Shown here: piece by piece, positions 1 through 8,902 of the stretch | How the letters are laid out: each line of letters begins with the position of its first letter | Numbering within the stretch: position 1 is the first letter of the stretch | Assembly (NCBI GenBank): GCA_003150405.1 | Contig: QAMM01000010.1 | Coordinates: 62,001-126,000 of the forward strand | Length of the DNA: 64,000 nucleotides | DNA from: Clostridiales bacterium | GTDB lineage: Bacteria > Bacillota > Clostridia > Oscillospirales > Ruminococcaceae | Direction of reading: 5' to 3' | The notes under the pieces: model-generated | Told to the model about the DNA's origin: nothing | The model's database searches: none | The model's input: the letters and a program-made list of their open reading frames with translations, nothing else | Position numbers and translations under genes: made by a program

Positions 1-44
1 CACCAAATGCAGGCGGCAATCCAACCAGGAAAGATGGTGATTCC

Positions 45-737
45 ATGATCCAAGCGGTTATTTTTGATATGGACGGCCTGATGTTTGACACCGAGGCGCT
101 CTCCAAAAAGAGCTGGCTGGTGGTCGGCCGGGAAATGAAGCTACCCATTACCGATGAAATTCTGCACCGCGTCATTGGAATGAATGCGGCGCGGGTGGAG
201 CAGGAGTGTATGGCCTACTTTGGGCCGGACTTTGACTACCACCGTTTTCGTGCACTCGCCGCGGACTATATGAGCCGTTCCTTCGATGAAAACGGCGTGC
301 CGGTCAAACGCGGCCTGCGGGAATTGCTCGCGTTTTTGCGGAAGAACCGCTACAAAACAGCCGTGGCAAGCTCTTCTTCCCGCGCTACGGTGGAACACCA
401 CCTGAAAGCAACCGGGCTTGAATCTTATTTTGACACCCTCGTCTGCGGGGATATGGTGAAGCAGAGCAAACCCGCGCCGGACATTTTTCTCAAGGCGGCC
501 GAGGCGCTCGGCGTAAAGCCGCAGAACTGCCTTGTGCTGGAGGATTCCGCAAACGGTATCCGTGCGGCGCATGCAGCGGGTATCCCGGTCATTATGGTCC
601 CGGATTTAATTGAGCCGACTAACGAGCTGCGCCAGCTGGCATGGATGGTCTGCGAGTCGCTCTGCGATGTTCTGCCGGTTTTGGAACAACAGCACACAGC
701 CGAACTTTCCGGCGGGGAGGAACAAACAGATGGATAA
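45..737 (+). CDS. HAD-superfamily phosphatase (beta-phosphoglucomutase-like)
   Basis: A 230-residue cytosolic hydrolase of the HAD superfamily. The N-terminus has the nucleophile motif FDMDGLMFDT (Asp8 and Asp10), followed by a helical cap. Later come the Ser-containing motif VASSSS and the motif KPAPDIFL...LEDSANGI with the conserved Lys and acidic residues. This order is typical of the PgmB/GPH subgroup, which acts on sugar phosphates or phosphoglycolate. The true substrate cannot be read from sequence. A weak purine-rich site lies just before the ATG. Its stop overlaps the start of the next gene (ATGGATAA), so the two are translationally coupled. Confidence 0.85.
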   Translation: MIQAVIFDMDGLMFDTEALSKKSWLVVGREMKLPITDEILHRVIGMNAARVEQECMAYFGPDFDYHRFRALAADYMSRSFDENGVPVKRGLRELLAFLRKNRYKTAVASSSSRATVEHHLKATGLESYFDTLVCGDMVKQSKPAPDIFLKAAEALGVKPQNCLVLEDSANGIRAAHAAGIPVIMVPDLIEPTNELRQLAWMVCESLCDVLPVLEQQHTAELSGGEEQTDG

Positions 738-1326
738 ATTCGTCCCCTTTACCAGCGAGTTTACAGCGCGGCATATCGCGCTTTCGGTGCCGGACGCCAT
801 GCTGATTGCATTGGCCATTTTTATTGTCCTGCGGCTGTTCTGCTTCAAGCGCATGAAAGCCTCCCGCACCATTTTATGCGGCGTGTTTGCAGCTTATATC
901 GGTGCGGTGGCGGCGCTCACCCTGTTCCCGATTATTTATGCGCAGTTCACCTTCAGCGCGGAGCGGTTCGGTTATGTTTGGAGCACTGTCAAGACTCTGC
1001 CGTTTGTCTGGTCTGTCAACATGATCCAAAACGGATTGTTGGCCGACAACATGCAAACGGTGTTCTACAACCTCGGCGGCAACCTGATTATGCTCATGCC
1101 GTTTGGATTTCTTGTCCCCATGATCTGGCACCCGCGCACCCCCAAAATGATACTGCTCTGTATCCTGGTGCCGTTTTGCATTGAACTGCTGCAGCTTGTG
1201 GAAAATGCGCTGTCCATTGGCTACAACGACGTGAGCTTTGACGACTTTTTTCTCAACGCGACCGGGTGCATCCTAGCGTACCTGCTCTATCTCGGTATCC
1301 GCACCGCCATAAAAAAGGGCCGTTAG
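730..1326 (+). CDS. VanZ-like integral membrane protein
   Basis: A 198-residue protein with about five hydrophobic segments. The central stretch NLGGNLIMLMPFGFLVP and the following helix with IELLQL match the VanZ family, whose founding member gives low-level teicoplanin resistance by an unknown mechanism. The start at 730 is preferred over upstream in-frame ATGs because GGGAGG lies 10 bases before it and because it overlaps the stop of the phosphatase gene. The family is widespread in Firmicutes, and membership alone does not show glycopeptide resistance. Confidence 0.8.
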   Translation: MDKFVPFTSEFTARHIALSVPDAMLIALAIFIVLRLFCFKRMKASRTILCGVFAAYIGAVAALTLFPIIYAQFTFSAERFGYVWSTVKTLPFVWSVNMIQNGLLADNMQTVFYNLGGNLIMLMPFGFLVPMIWHPRTPKMILLCILVPFCIELLQLVENALSIGYNDVSFDDFFLNATGCILAYLLYLGIRTAIKKGR

Positions 1327-1557
1327 CGCTTGACTATTCCGGACGGAATTTCTTTTGTTTTCCGGATTTTATGAACACAACCAAAAGCCGCTGTATTTTC
1401 CCCTGTGCCATGCCCTTTTGGCGCATGTGCACTTGCATAGGGCAGCTCAGCAAACCGGACGGCCCGAGAAACGGTTTTGACATGCGGGCAGGGCCTGCAT
1501 GTTTCACACTTTGCCGCAAAGACGTCCATTTTCATATTCCATTGGAGGAATTGCACC

Positions 1558-2364
1558 ATGCCGAAACAACTGATTGATTTTCACACCCACACGTTCCCAG
1601 ACGCGATTGCCGAGCGCACCCTTATGAAGCTCGCCGCAATTTCCGAAATTGCGCCGCATACCGAGGGCACCCTCGCCAGTACCCGGGAACGGCAGGCCGG
1701 GTTCGGCGTCACCCTTTCGGTGATCCAGCAGATTGCCACCAAGCCTTCCCAGCAGATGACGGTCAACAACTGGGCCGCCGCAAATCAAAAGAACGGGCTT
1801 TTGTTTTTCGGTTCGGTCCATCCGGATGCAGAGGACGCCGTACCGGAGCTGGAACGCCTCCGGCAGATCGGGCTGAAAGGGGTAAAGCTCCACCCGGATT
1901 ACCAGGAGTTTTTTGTGGGTGAGGAAAAATTGCTGCCTATCTATGAGAAGCTGGAGGAACTGGGCCTTCCCCTTTTGTTCCACGCCGGGCGGGACCCCTA
2001 TTCGCCGGATGTCATCCATGCGCCGCCGGAACAGATTGCGGCAGTTGCCAAAACCTTTCCCAAGCTCCGCATCATCGGGGCGCATTTGGGCGGCATGGAA
2101 TGCTGCGACGGGGTGGAAAAGCATCTGGTTGGCCTCCCCAATGTCTGGTTCGACCTCTCGATGGCCCACACCTTCTGCGAACCTGCCCAGGCGGAGCGGA
2201 TTGTAAAAAGCCATGGCGCGGATCACATTCTGTTTGGCTCCGACCTGCCGTGGGGGACGGCCAGGCAAACGCTGGCGTTTATGGAACAGCTCCACCTTTC
2301 TGACGAGGAGTGGGAATTGATTTGCCATCGCAACGCCGAACAGCTGCTCGGCCTGAAAAGATGA
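1558..2364 (+). CDS. Amidohydrolase family metal-dependent hydrolase (TIM barrel)
   Basis: A 268-residue protein starting at an ATG with GGAGG ten bases upstream. The metal-binding HxH motif is at residues 9-11 (DFHTHT). Later LLFHAGRDPY and IIGAHLGG supply His ligands, and LFGSDLPWG holds the conserved catalytic Asp. This pattern fits the amidohydrolase-2 family (ACMSD or gamma-resorcylate decarboxylase relatives). The substrate is unknown. The 230-base gap after the VanZ-like gene shows no clear promoter, so it may or may not be co-transcribed. Confidence 0.82.
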   Translation: MPKQLIDFHTHTFPDAIAERTLMKLAAISEIAPHTEGTLASTRERQAGFGVTLSVIQQIATKPSQQMTVNNWAAANQKNGLLFFGSVHPDAEDAVPELERLRQIGLKGVKLHPDYQEFFVGEEKLLPIYEKLEELGLPLLFHAGRDPYSPDVIHAPPEQIAAVAKTFPKLRIIGAHLGGMECCDGVEKHLVGLPNVWFDLSMAHTFCEPAQAERIVKSHGADHILFGSDLPWGTARQTLAFMEQLHLSDEEWELICHRNAEQLLGLKR

Positions 2365-2434
2365 GACTGAAAAACTGTATTTCATCAAAGCATTCCACAG
2401 TTCAGCAGGCCGTTTCACCAGTCATATTCCGGGC

Positions 2435-2482
2435 AAAAAAGCCGGGGCCGGCGGATTCATCTCCGCCGGCCCCGGCTTTTTT
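2435..2482. terminator. Strong bidirectional Rho-independent terminator
   Basis: A stem of about 20 bp (AAAAAAGCCGGGGCCGGCGG and its complement) around a 6-base loop, with runs of A on one side and T on the other. It lies between the convergent amidohydrolase and acyltransferase genes and can end both transcripts. Confidence 0.93.
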
Positions 2483-2544
2483 GCCTTGTTCCGCTTCATT
2501 TGTTTCCGCCACAAACCAATGCATCGTTCATTGACCGCCCGAAT

Positions 2545-3495
2545 TTATTCCGCTTCAGCGCCTTGTAAGGCCGATTCCCCGCTCAGTTCCAGCGCTGAGA
2601 GGTTGTCCTGTACCGCAGCAGCGCTGTCGGGCTTCCGGTATGGAGAGGCGGGGTCTGTCGTCTCTTCCTGGTTCAGGGGAGCCGCGCTTTCACAAGAGCC
2701 TGCCCGCGGGTACTGCTCCTGTGGAACCGGCATGGAGTGTTCGTCAAAAAAATCGGCCATTTTTTCGTAGCATTCAAACAGCAGGCGCTCAATTTCCGGG
2801 CGGGCGCGTTTGGAGGTATCCGGATAAACCGGCTCCAAAACCGTCATGGTGATGAGCGGCTTGCGGTTGGTGATCCTGCGCAGGCCCCGGCGCTCCCGGA
2901 AGGTGATGACCATTGGAACAACGGGTACATCCGCATCATAGGCGTATTTAAACGCACCGCGCTGGAATTGCCGAATGCCTTTGAGGTAGTAGGGAAACAA
3001 AATCCCCTCCGGGTAAACATGAACATAATTTCCCCGTTTGAGCAGCTCCTGAATTACGCCGTTGAATACCCGCAACGCTTTAGGGCTCTCCGGAATAGGC
3101 ATGCCACCGCAGAATTTGATGGGCCAGCGCAGAAAAGCGAGCTCCAAATTGGTTTTTATGGTGGGGTAGTAGAGGTTTTTGGGCGCAACCGCTTCGACCA
3201 CAAGTGAGCAGTCCATCCCCTGCACATGGTTGCATATTGTAACCGCACCGCCCGGAATTCCTTTGAAATTCTTTTTCCCTTTCACGGTAAAGCCGTAGGC
3301 AATAAAGTTAAAACAGGCAAAAAAGGCGGCTGCAATCATCTTGATAAGGTAAGAAAAAAAGCGGGCGCACCAATGGCGTGGAATAAATTTGTAGTGTTCA
3401 TCCACCGTGATGTGAAACGGCTTCCACATTTTAACCGGCTGTTCTCCCTCAGCCGGTAAATCGGTCAGCGGCGTATGCGGATGTTCAAGCGACAT
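2545..3495 (-). CDS. 1-acylglycerol-3-phosphate O-acyltransferase-like (PlsC family)
   Basis: A 316-residue membrane-associated acyltransferase. A hydrophobic segment near residues 45-65 is followed by the catalytic NHxxxxD motif (NHVQGMD) and later YPEGI, the glycerol-phosphate-binding motif. These features define the PlsC/LPLAT family, which makes phosphatidic acid. The start MSLEHPHT is chosen because AAAGGAGG lies directly upstream; a longer in-frame extension lacks a site. The C-terminal 60 residues are a low-complexity Glu/Ala/Ser-rich tail not needed for the fold. Confidence 0.85.
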   Translation of the reverse strand: MSLEHPHTPLTDLPAEGEQPVKMWKPFHITVDEHYKFIPRHWCARFFSYLIKMIAAAFFACFNFIAYGFTVKGKKNFKGIPGGAVTICNHVQGMDCSLVVEAVAPKNLYYPTIKTNLELAFLRWPIKFCGGMPIPESPKALRVFNGVIQELLKRGNYVHVYPEGILFPYYLKGIRQFQRGAFKYAYDADVPVVPMVITFRERRGLRRITNRKPLITMTVLEPVYPDTSKRARPEIERLLFECYEKMADFFDEHSMPVPQEQYPRAGSCESAAPLNQEETTDPASPYRKPDSAAAVQDNLSALELSGESALQGAEAE

Positions 3496-3554
3496 GCCGC
3501 GGATTCCTCCTTTGCAGGTATTCTGATACAAACCATTTGACAAGGCGAAAATCC

Positions 3555-3583
3555 TTGCCATTTTTGAACAAATGCACTATGAT
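3555..3583 (+). promoter_or_regulatory. Sigma-A promoter for mtnN
   Basis: TTGCCA, a 17-base spacer, then TATGAT, about 50 bases before the mtnN start. Confidence 0.6.
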
Positions 3584-3632
3584 AAAACGGAACAAAACAG
3601 GTGCGCCGTTCCCGGCGCAGAAAGGAACCGGT

Positions 3633-4346
3633 ATGAAAAACGAACAAACCATCGGTATCATTGGCGCAATGGCGTCTGAGGTTGAAATTTTAACGGCAAA
3701 GCTCCAGCAGGCGGACACCGCTGAAATTGCAGGCGTTATGTTTCACCAGGGACTGCTGGAAGGAAAACGGGTGGTCATTGCACAATGCGGCATCGGCAAG
3801 GTATGCGCCGCCATCTGCGCACAGGCCATGATCGACCGCTACAAGGTAGCCGCGCTCATTAACACCGGCGTTGCAGGCGGGCTGCACCCGTCGCTCGCCG
3901 TCGGTGACATTGTCATCAGCACCGACGCCGTCCAGCACGACTTTGATATGACCGCATTCGGCTATGTCAAGGGCTATATGGGCGGGGGCGACGGCAAAAC
4001 GCCGACCCGCTACATCGCAGACCCTGGGCTGATTGCAAATTTCAAAGCCGCAGCAGACGAGGTGCTCGACCAAAACAAATACATTGACGGGACCATTGCC
4101 TCCGGCGACGTTTTTGTGGACGACAGTACGCTGAAAAAATTCCTCATCCAACAGTTTGGAGCGGCAGCAGCCGAAATGGAAGGCGCTTCCATTGCACAGG
4201 TAGCCGCTGCAAACAGGGTGCCGTTTGTGGTCATCCGCTCAATTTCGGATCTGGCGGAACATGAGGCCACCATTTCCTTTGAAGAATTTGAGAAAAAGGC
4301 GGCCGAAATTTCCAGCCGCATCGTCCTCGGCATGCTGCGCCGGTAA
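3633..4346 (+). CDS. mtnN: 5'-methylthioadenosine/S-adenosylhomocysteine nucleosidase
   Basis: A 237-residue enzyme, close to the usual 230. It hydrolyses adenine from MTA and SAH. The N-terminal IGIIGAMASEVEIL carries the family Glu, followed by GIGKV, NTGVAGGL, EMEGASIAQVA and the catalytic Asp in RSISDLAE. The start at 3633 follows AAAGGA. S-ribosylhomocysteine from this reaction is the substrate of LuxS, encoded about 55 kb away in the same window. Its own promoter and terminator make it a single-gene unit. Confidence 0.95.
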   Translation: MKNEQTIGIIGAMASEVEILTAKLQQADTAEIAGVMFHQGLLEGKRVVIAQCGIGKVCAAICAQAMIDRYKVAALINTGVAGGLHPSLAVGDIVISTDAVQHDFDMTAFGYVKGYMGGGDGKTPTRYIADPGLIANFKAAADEVLDQNKYIDGTIASGDVFVDDSTLKKFLIQQFGAAAAEMEGASIAQVAAANRVPFVVIRSISDLAEHEATISFEEFEKKAAEISSRIVLGMLRR

Positions 4347-4365
4347 AATATTTTACGCATTACGC

Positions 4366-4398
4366 AAAAACTGCCCGCATTAAAGCGGGCAGTTTTCT
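4366..4398. terminator. Rho-independent terminator after mtnN
   Basis: AAAACTGCCCGC, a short loop, then GCGGGCAGTTTT plus more T. It lies between convergent mtnN and the serine hydrolase gene and reads in both directions. Confidence 0.92.
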
Positions 4399-4408
4399 TT
4401 TTCCTGCG

Positions 4409-5335
4409 CTATTTACCCGCCTCAAGCGCCGGGAGCAGTTCATCCCATATCAGGCGCAGTACATCGTGCTGGGAACGGTTTTCAATGTGGCTTTTGACCG
4501 TAACAACCGCATCGTACTCCGGCAAAACCACAATATACTGCCCGTACAGGCCGTCCGCGCGGAAGGAATTCGGCACAGTGTTCTGCCAGAACTGAAGCCC
4601 ATAGCCCGCGCCCCACTCCGGATCGGGGTTGGAACCGGCGTTTTCAATCAGCTTGGAGGTGGCAAGCCTTACGTAATCCTTTGGTACAACCTGCCGCCCC
4701 TCAAACCGGCCGCCATCAAGCAGCATCTGCCCAAAGCGGGAAAGCTCCGAGGTGGTCAAATGCAGGCCAATGCTGCCCAAAGTGATCCCCTGCGGGCAGG
4801 TATCCCATTGGGGATTAAAAATATGCAGCGGCTCAAACAGGCGCGGGACCAAGTAATCCCGCAGGGTAAGCCCGGTTTTGCGCTGGATGATTGCCGACAC
4901 AAGGTAGCCCGGCGCGTTGGTGTAATAAAAGCGGGTACCGGGTTTATAGACGATAGGCTGTGCGAGGATGTAAGGAATCCAGTCGCTCATACAGTCCTGA
5001 CGCAGCTTCTGGGTCGGGCAGACCTCCTGCCCCATACTCATGGTCATTGCCTGCCGGACGGTCAGGTCCAGCAGCCAGTCAGAAGGGTGCTCCGGAAGCT
5101 CCTCCGGGAAAAAAACGGCGATTTTATCATCGAGGGAAATCAGCCCTTCTTCAAGGGCAAAGCCAAGTCCCATTGATGTAAAACTTTTGCTCACCGACCA
5201 AACGTGTTCGCGGAACTCCTGCCGCCACTGGCATTTAGCAATGATTTCCCCGTGCTGCCGCACCTCAACGCCGTAGATGTTGAGGTGGCGCTCCATCCGC
5301 CCGAGGCGGAAGCCGTTTAAAAGGTCGTTTTTCAT
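4409..5335 (-). CDS. Serine hydrolase of the class C beta-lactamase/DD-peptidase family
   Basis: A 308-residue protein with the SxxK nucleophile motif SVSK at residues 47-50 and the YxN motif in RFYYTNAPGY. A GSIGLHLTTSELSRFG stretch follows, typical of EstB- or PbpX-like serine hydrolases. No signal peptide is evident, so it is probably cytosolic and more likely an esterase or amidase than a resistance beta-lactamase. GGAGGG precedes the start. It has its own promoter divergent from the ribokinase operon. Confidence 0.85.
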   Translation of the reverse strand: MKNDLLNGFRLGRMERHLNIYGVEVRQHGEIIAKCQWRQEFREHVWSVSKSFTSMGLGFALEEGLISLDDKIAVFFPEELPEHPSDWLLDLTVRQAMTMSMGQEVCPTQKLRQDCMSDWIPYILAQPIVYKPGTRFYYTNAPGYLVSAIIQRKTGLTLRDYLVPRLFEPLHIFNPQWDTCPQGITLGSIGLHLTTSELSRFGQMLLDGGRFEGRQVVPKDYVRLATSKLIENAGSNPDPEWGAGYGLQFWQNTVPNSFRADGLYGQYIVVLPEYDAVVTVKSHIENRSQHDVLRLIWDELLPALEAGK

Positions 5336-5400
5336 ACCAATTCCCTCCTTTGGTGTCTGCTGTGCCGTATGGTTGAATGGATATTAAGGAAATTATTTTT

Positions 5401-5429
5401 AGTGTAGCACAAGGGGCAAAACAATTCAA
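5401..5429 (-). promoter_or_regulatory. Promoter of the serine hydrolase gene
   Basis: Read on the minus strand: TTGAAT, 17 bases, TACACT with a TGn extended -10. It is back to back with the ribokinase promoter. Confidence 0.55.
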
Positions 5430-5438
5430 TGCCGTTCA

Positions 5439-5467
5439 TTTACAAATTTACCCACTTGTGTTATGCT
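5439..5467 (+). promoter_or_regulatory. Promoter of the ribokinase-nucleoside hydrolase operon
   Basis: TTTACA, 17 bases, TATGCT, about 75 bases before the ribokinase start. Confidence 0.55.
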
Positions 5468-5542
5468 AAAAGCAGCCAGAACGGGGTAAACTAAGGGTAA
5501 TCCGCAGCCTGTTCATCCATTTTCTTCCTGAGGGGTAAGACC

Positions 5543-6451
5543 ATGAAAATAATCAACTTTGGTTCCATGAATTTCGATAAAGTCTACCATGTGCCGCACA
5601 TCGTAGAACCGGGCGAAACCATTACCGCCGCCAGCATGCAGACATTTTTCGGCGGCAAGGGGCTCAACCAGTCGGTTGCGCTGGCCCGGGCGGGCGTTAA
5701 GGTTTACCATGCAGGTTTGATTGGCACCGACGGCGCCCCGCTCAAGGAATTTCTGCACGCGAACGGCGTGGACGTGAGCCTGGTAGAAACCGCCAAGGTG
5801 GAAAATGGGCAGGCCATTATCCAGGTGGATGAAAACGGCCAGAACAGTATTTTTCTGTTCCCCGGCTCCAACCGTGCCGTCACCCCAATTTTAGCCGGTA
5901 ATATTTTATGCTATTTTGAAGAGGGAGATTACATCCTGCTCCAGAATGAAATCAGCGCCCTGCCGGAAATCATCAAGCAGGCGCATGAACGCGGGATGAA
6001 AATCATCCTCAACCCTTCTCCGTTTGATAAAAACCTCATTGGCTGCGATCTTGGCGCGGTGGATCTCTTCTTAGTCAACGAAGTCGAAGGCGAGGCGCTC
6101 GGCGGCACGGCTGACGTGGATAAAATGGCGGAGGGCATCCTGCGGCAGTACCCCAAGAGCAAGGTTGTGCTCACGCTGGGCAAACGCGGCGTGATTTATA
6201 AGGACGCAGAACAAACCCATACCCACGGCATTTTTGAGGTGCCGGTGGTCGATACCACCGCCGCGGGCGACACCTTTACCGGCTACTTTGTCGCCGGTAT
6301 GCTGGAGGGCCTTGCCGTGCCGGAAATCCTGCGGCGCGCCTCCATGGCCTCCGCCCTGGCGGTTTCCCGCGAGGGGGCGGCGCCGTCCATCCCCACCCGT
6401 GAGGAAGTCGACCGGGCGCTGGCGGAATGGGATGAGAAACACCATGGCTAA
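5543..6451 (+). CDS. rbsK: Ribokinase (PfkB family)
   Basis: A 302-residue sugar kinase. The first PfkB signature (FFGGKGLNQSVALARAG) is near residue 35, and the second (DTTAAGDTFTGYFVAG) is near residue 236 with the catalytic Asp. Overall length and the N-terminal GSMNFD match ribokinases, which phosphorylate ribose at O5. It overlaps the following nucleoside hydrolase start, so the pair would release and then phosphorylate ribose from nucleosides. The exact sugar is inferred from this context. Confidence 0.88.
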   Translation: MKIINFGSMNFDKVYHVPHIVEPGETITAASMQTFFGGKGLNQSVALARAGVKVYHAGLIGTDGAPLKEFLHANGVDVSLVETAKVENGQAIIQVDENGQNSIFLFPGSNRAVTPILAGNILCYFEEGDYILLQNEISALPEIIKQAHERGMKIILNPSPFDKNLIGCDLGAVDLFLVNEVEGEALGGTADVDKMAEGILRQYPKSKVVLTLGKRGVIYKDAEQTHTHGIFEVPVVDTTAAGDTFTGYFVAGMLEGLAVPEILRRASMASALAVSREGAAPSIPTREEVDRALAEWDEKHHG

Positions 6452-7352
6452 ACGGGTGTTCATCGACTGTGATCCCGGGCTGGACGACGCCATTGCCCTG
6501 ATGGCGCTCGCCTCCCGCACCGATGTGTTCCAGCTGGAGGGCATCACCGCGGTTGCGGGCAACCAGACCATTGACAGGACCTTTCACAACGCAAGGCGGC
6601 TGGCCGCCTATCTTGGGCTGAATGTCCCGGTCGCCAGGGGTGCGGAAAAACCGCTGAAGCGCCCGCCGCTGACCGCGGGGGACATCCACGGCGAGGACGG
6701 CCTTGCCGGAATGCATGTTGGAACCGCGCTTGCGCCTGCCTGCCCGCTCAGTGCGGTGGAATTTCTGCGGGAGCGGCTGAGCGCGTTGGCAGAGCCGGCC
6801 ACGCTGTTCTGCGTGGGGCCGCTCACCAATCTTGCGCTGCTGTTTGCGCAATACCCCGAAGTCAAACCGCACATTGACCACCTGACCATCATGGGCGGCT
6901 CGCTTTCCGGCGGCAACGTGACGCCTTATGCGGAATTCAACTTCGGCGCCGATCCGGATGCGGCGTCCGCCGTGCTCCACAGCGGGGTGCCCCTCCGGCT
7001 GCTGGGGCTGGACGTCACCCACAAAGCCTACCTGACCGACGAGGAGGTGCGGCGCTTTGGCGCGCTTGGCACCCGGAACGGCAGGATGGTCGGCAATTTA
7101 ATGGAGTTCTACACGGTGCAGAGCCACCGGGCCGGGCTGCCCGGCACACCGGTACACGATGCATCGGCTGTGCTGTACGAAGCGGAGCCCGCTCTCTTCC
7201 CCGCTTCCCGGCGCCTTGCGCTGGACGTTGTAACCTGCGGGGAGCGGCAGGGGGAATGCATCCTGTCACCGGAGGCTGAACCCAATGTGGAATTTATCAC
7301 CGGGGTCAACCGTGAGAGATTTATAGCCGCTCTGATGGATTGCTGCCGCTGA
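6444..7352 (+). CDS. Inosine-uridine preferring nucleoside hydrolase
   Basis: A 302-residue enzyme that cleaves the N-glycosidic bond of ribonucleosides. The Ca2+-binding DCDPGLDDA motif starts at residue 8, and EFNFGADPDAA and VTHKAYL complete the active-site pattern of the IunH/RihA family. The ATG at 6444 overlaps the ribokinase stop (ATGGCTAA), indicating translational coupling. Released ribose would feed the adjacent kinase. Substrate preference among purines and pyrimidines cannot be told. Confidence 0.92.
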   Translation: MAKRVFIDCDPGLDDAIALMALASRTDVFQLEGITAVAGNQTIDRTFHNARRLAAYLGLNVPVARGAEKPLKRPPLTAGDIHGEDGLAGMHVGTALAPACPLSAVEFLRERLSALAEPATLFCVGPLTNLALLFAQYPEVKPHIDHLTIMGGSLSGGNVTPYAEFNFGADPDAASAVLHSGVPLRLLGLDVTHKAYLTDEEVRRFGALGTRNGRMVGNLMEFYTVQSHRAGLPGTPVHDASAVLYEAEPALFPASRRLALDVVTCGERQGECILSPEAEPNVEFITGVNRERFIAALMDCCR

Positions 7353-7560
7353 TGCGGCGTCCCACGAACCTCAGATTCGGTTTATGCAGCCTCTCAAGCG
7401 GTGGGGATTATTCTCCGCCGTCCTCAGAAACGGTTATGGCGGCCATCTTTACAGTGGAAGCAGCCATTCGGGCTCACTCTTAAAACAAAGACGGACAAAC
7501 GGAACGCCAGTCACCCTTGCGCCCGCCGGGCGGGTGTTCACACCAGCGGAGGTGTGCGGT

Positions 7561-7773
7561 ATGAACGGTTACTTTTTAGCAGGCGTGTTCCTCATCGGCA
7601 TTGGCGTATTGTTTTTATTCCTGCGCATTGAGTGGCTGCTCGCAGGCAACGGACCCATAAGTGAGGAAGAACGCAAAAAACACGGGTTGGATTTAAACCG
7701 CCTTTGCAAAACGCTGGGGTGGGTCTGCATTGTCTGTGGCCTCATCCTTGTTGCATGCGGCGTATTCACATAA
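7561..7773 (+). CDS. Small DUF3784-like membrane protein
   Basis: A 70-residue protein with two predicted membrane helices (about residues 4-21 and 49-68) joined by a polar loop with SEEERKKHGLD. That loop resembles DUF3784 family proteins of Firmicutes; the match is from memory and tentative. GGAGG lies about 10 bases before the ATG. A longer upstream start is in frame but has no ribosome site. The 200 bases between it and the nucleoside hydrolase hold no clear promoter. Function is unknown. Confidence 0.65.
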   Translation: MNGYFLAGVFLIGIGVLFLFLRIEWLLAGNGPISEEERKKHGLDLNRLCKTLGWVCIVCGLILVACGVFT

Positions 7774-7809
7774 AACACCCCCCGGAAAGGTCTTTCCGGG
7801 GGGTGTTTT
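7772..7809. terminator. Bidirectional terminator
   Basis: Perfect 18-bp stem (AAAACACCCCCCGGAAAG and its complement) with a two-base loop. It lies between the convergent small membrane protein and thioesterase genes. Confidence 0.93.
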
Positions 7810-7899
7810 ATGCCATACCGGGTAAACACGAAAAAACCGTCCCGCAAAAAAACACACATTCTGCACGGCAGATATCAACAGCCTTTGCGCGTGCGCGGG

Positions 7900-8331
7900 T
7901 TATTCCGCGCGCGGCTCCACAAGCGCTTCCATTTTTGCGTAGAGATCCGGGAAACGCCGTTTCATATTCACCGGGCGGAAGGTCTTGGTATCCACCCAGC
8001 CATGCAGGGTGGAGCCGGTGTGAAAGGGCTTTTGCTCCCCGAGGCGGGTGATTTCATAATCAAAGCGGATTCGGGCTGCTGTGAGCAGACTGATGCTCAC
8101 CCGCACAACACACTCCTCCCCGTAATAAGCCGAGCCGCTGTAATGGCAGTTTAAATCCACCACCGGGGTCATCACCCCCATGCGCTCCAGCTCCGCGTAG
8201 GTAACGCCGATTTTCTTGATGCAGTCGGTACGCGCAACCTCATACCAGACCGGATAAACCGCATGGTGAACCACACCCATCTGGTCGGTCTCCGCATAAC
8301 GCACCACAACGGTGCTTTCGGAACAAGCCAA
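7900..8331 (-). CDS. Acyl-CoA thioesterase (YbgC/4HBT hotdog family)
   Basis: A 143-residue hotdog-fold thioesterase. VRYAETDQMGVVHHAVYPVW holds the catalytic Asp and HH motif of the YbgC/4-hydroxybenzoyl-CoA thioesterase group. I place the start at a TTG (8331) because GGAGG lies 8 bases upstream and the resulting length equals the family norm. The only in-frame ATG would add 29 low-quality residues. It hydrolyses an acyl-CoA of unknown chain type. A clear promoter lies 360 bases upstream, leaving an unusually long leader. Confidence 0.8.
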   Translation of the reverse strand: MACSESTVVVRYAETDQMGVVHHAVYPVWYEVARTDCIKKIGVTYAELERMGVMTPVVDLNCHYSGSAYYGEECVVRVSISLLTAARIRFDYEITRLGEQKPFHTGSTLHGWVDTKTFRPVNMKRRFPDLYAKMEALVEPRAE

Positions 8332-8686
8332 AAGAATCCCCTCCGTTTTTCTGCCGGAAACACCGGCGAATCTGCGCACGGGTTTGTGTGGAACCGTGCT
8401 TCCGTTTTTGTTTTGCAAAGCCGCTCTGCTGTAAAGCTCTGCACGCCGTACAGAAAGCGGCGCACCCGCAGGGAGCTTGTCTGCCCTGACGGTAGAACGA
8501 CGGCGGCCGTTTCACCATGGCGGTTACCCCAGGATGAAAATGCGGAATGCTCACAACAGCGAACCGCTGAAGCCGCACACTGAGGGCCGAACCTTCTGCT
8601 AGAGTTGATCCTTTTGCGCCCAACAGCAAAACCTTACCGTTGCCTAAACCCTATTCCCGCGTCTTGTTTGCGCGTCTGCACATCGC
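8332..8686 (-). other. Long untranslated leader of the thioesterase gene
   Basis: About 355 bases between a good minus-strand promoter and the TTG start. It is GC-rich and contains small hairpins, for example CAGCG-GTT-CGCTG. I do not recognise a riboswitch, T-box, 6S RNA or RNase P signature. Open frames here lack start signals. Confidence 0.35.
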
Positions 8687-8692
8687 AAGATT

Positions 8693-8722
8693 ATTATACC
8701 ATGACGGTGAGGCAGGGCGCAA
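8693..8722 (-). promoter_or_regulatory. Promoter reading toward the thioesterase gene
   Basis: On the minus strand TTGCGC, 18 bases, TATAAT. Confidence 0.6.
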
Positions 8723-8902
8723 GGAAGGCCGGGCCTCCGGCAACTCTATATCCTCCAACACAAAACGCACCGCGCGGATGACAAACGCCGAAAAAGTGCA
8801 GTTCCTGCCCCGGAGCGCATCTCCAACTGCGGCAATTACGTCGTTGGAAAACCGGGCGGTTTTGTTGGTAGCAAGCAGGGGGGTGAGGAATTTGAAACCG
8901 GC

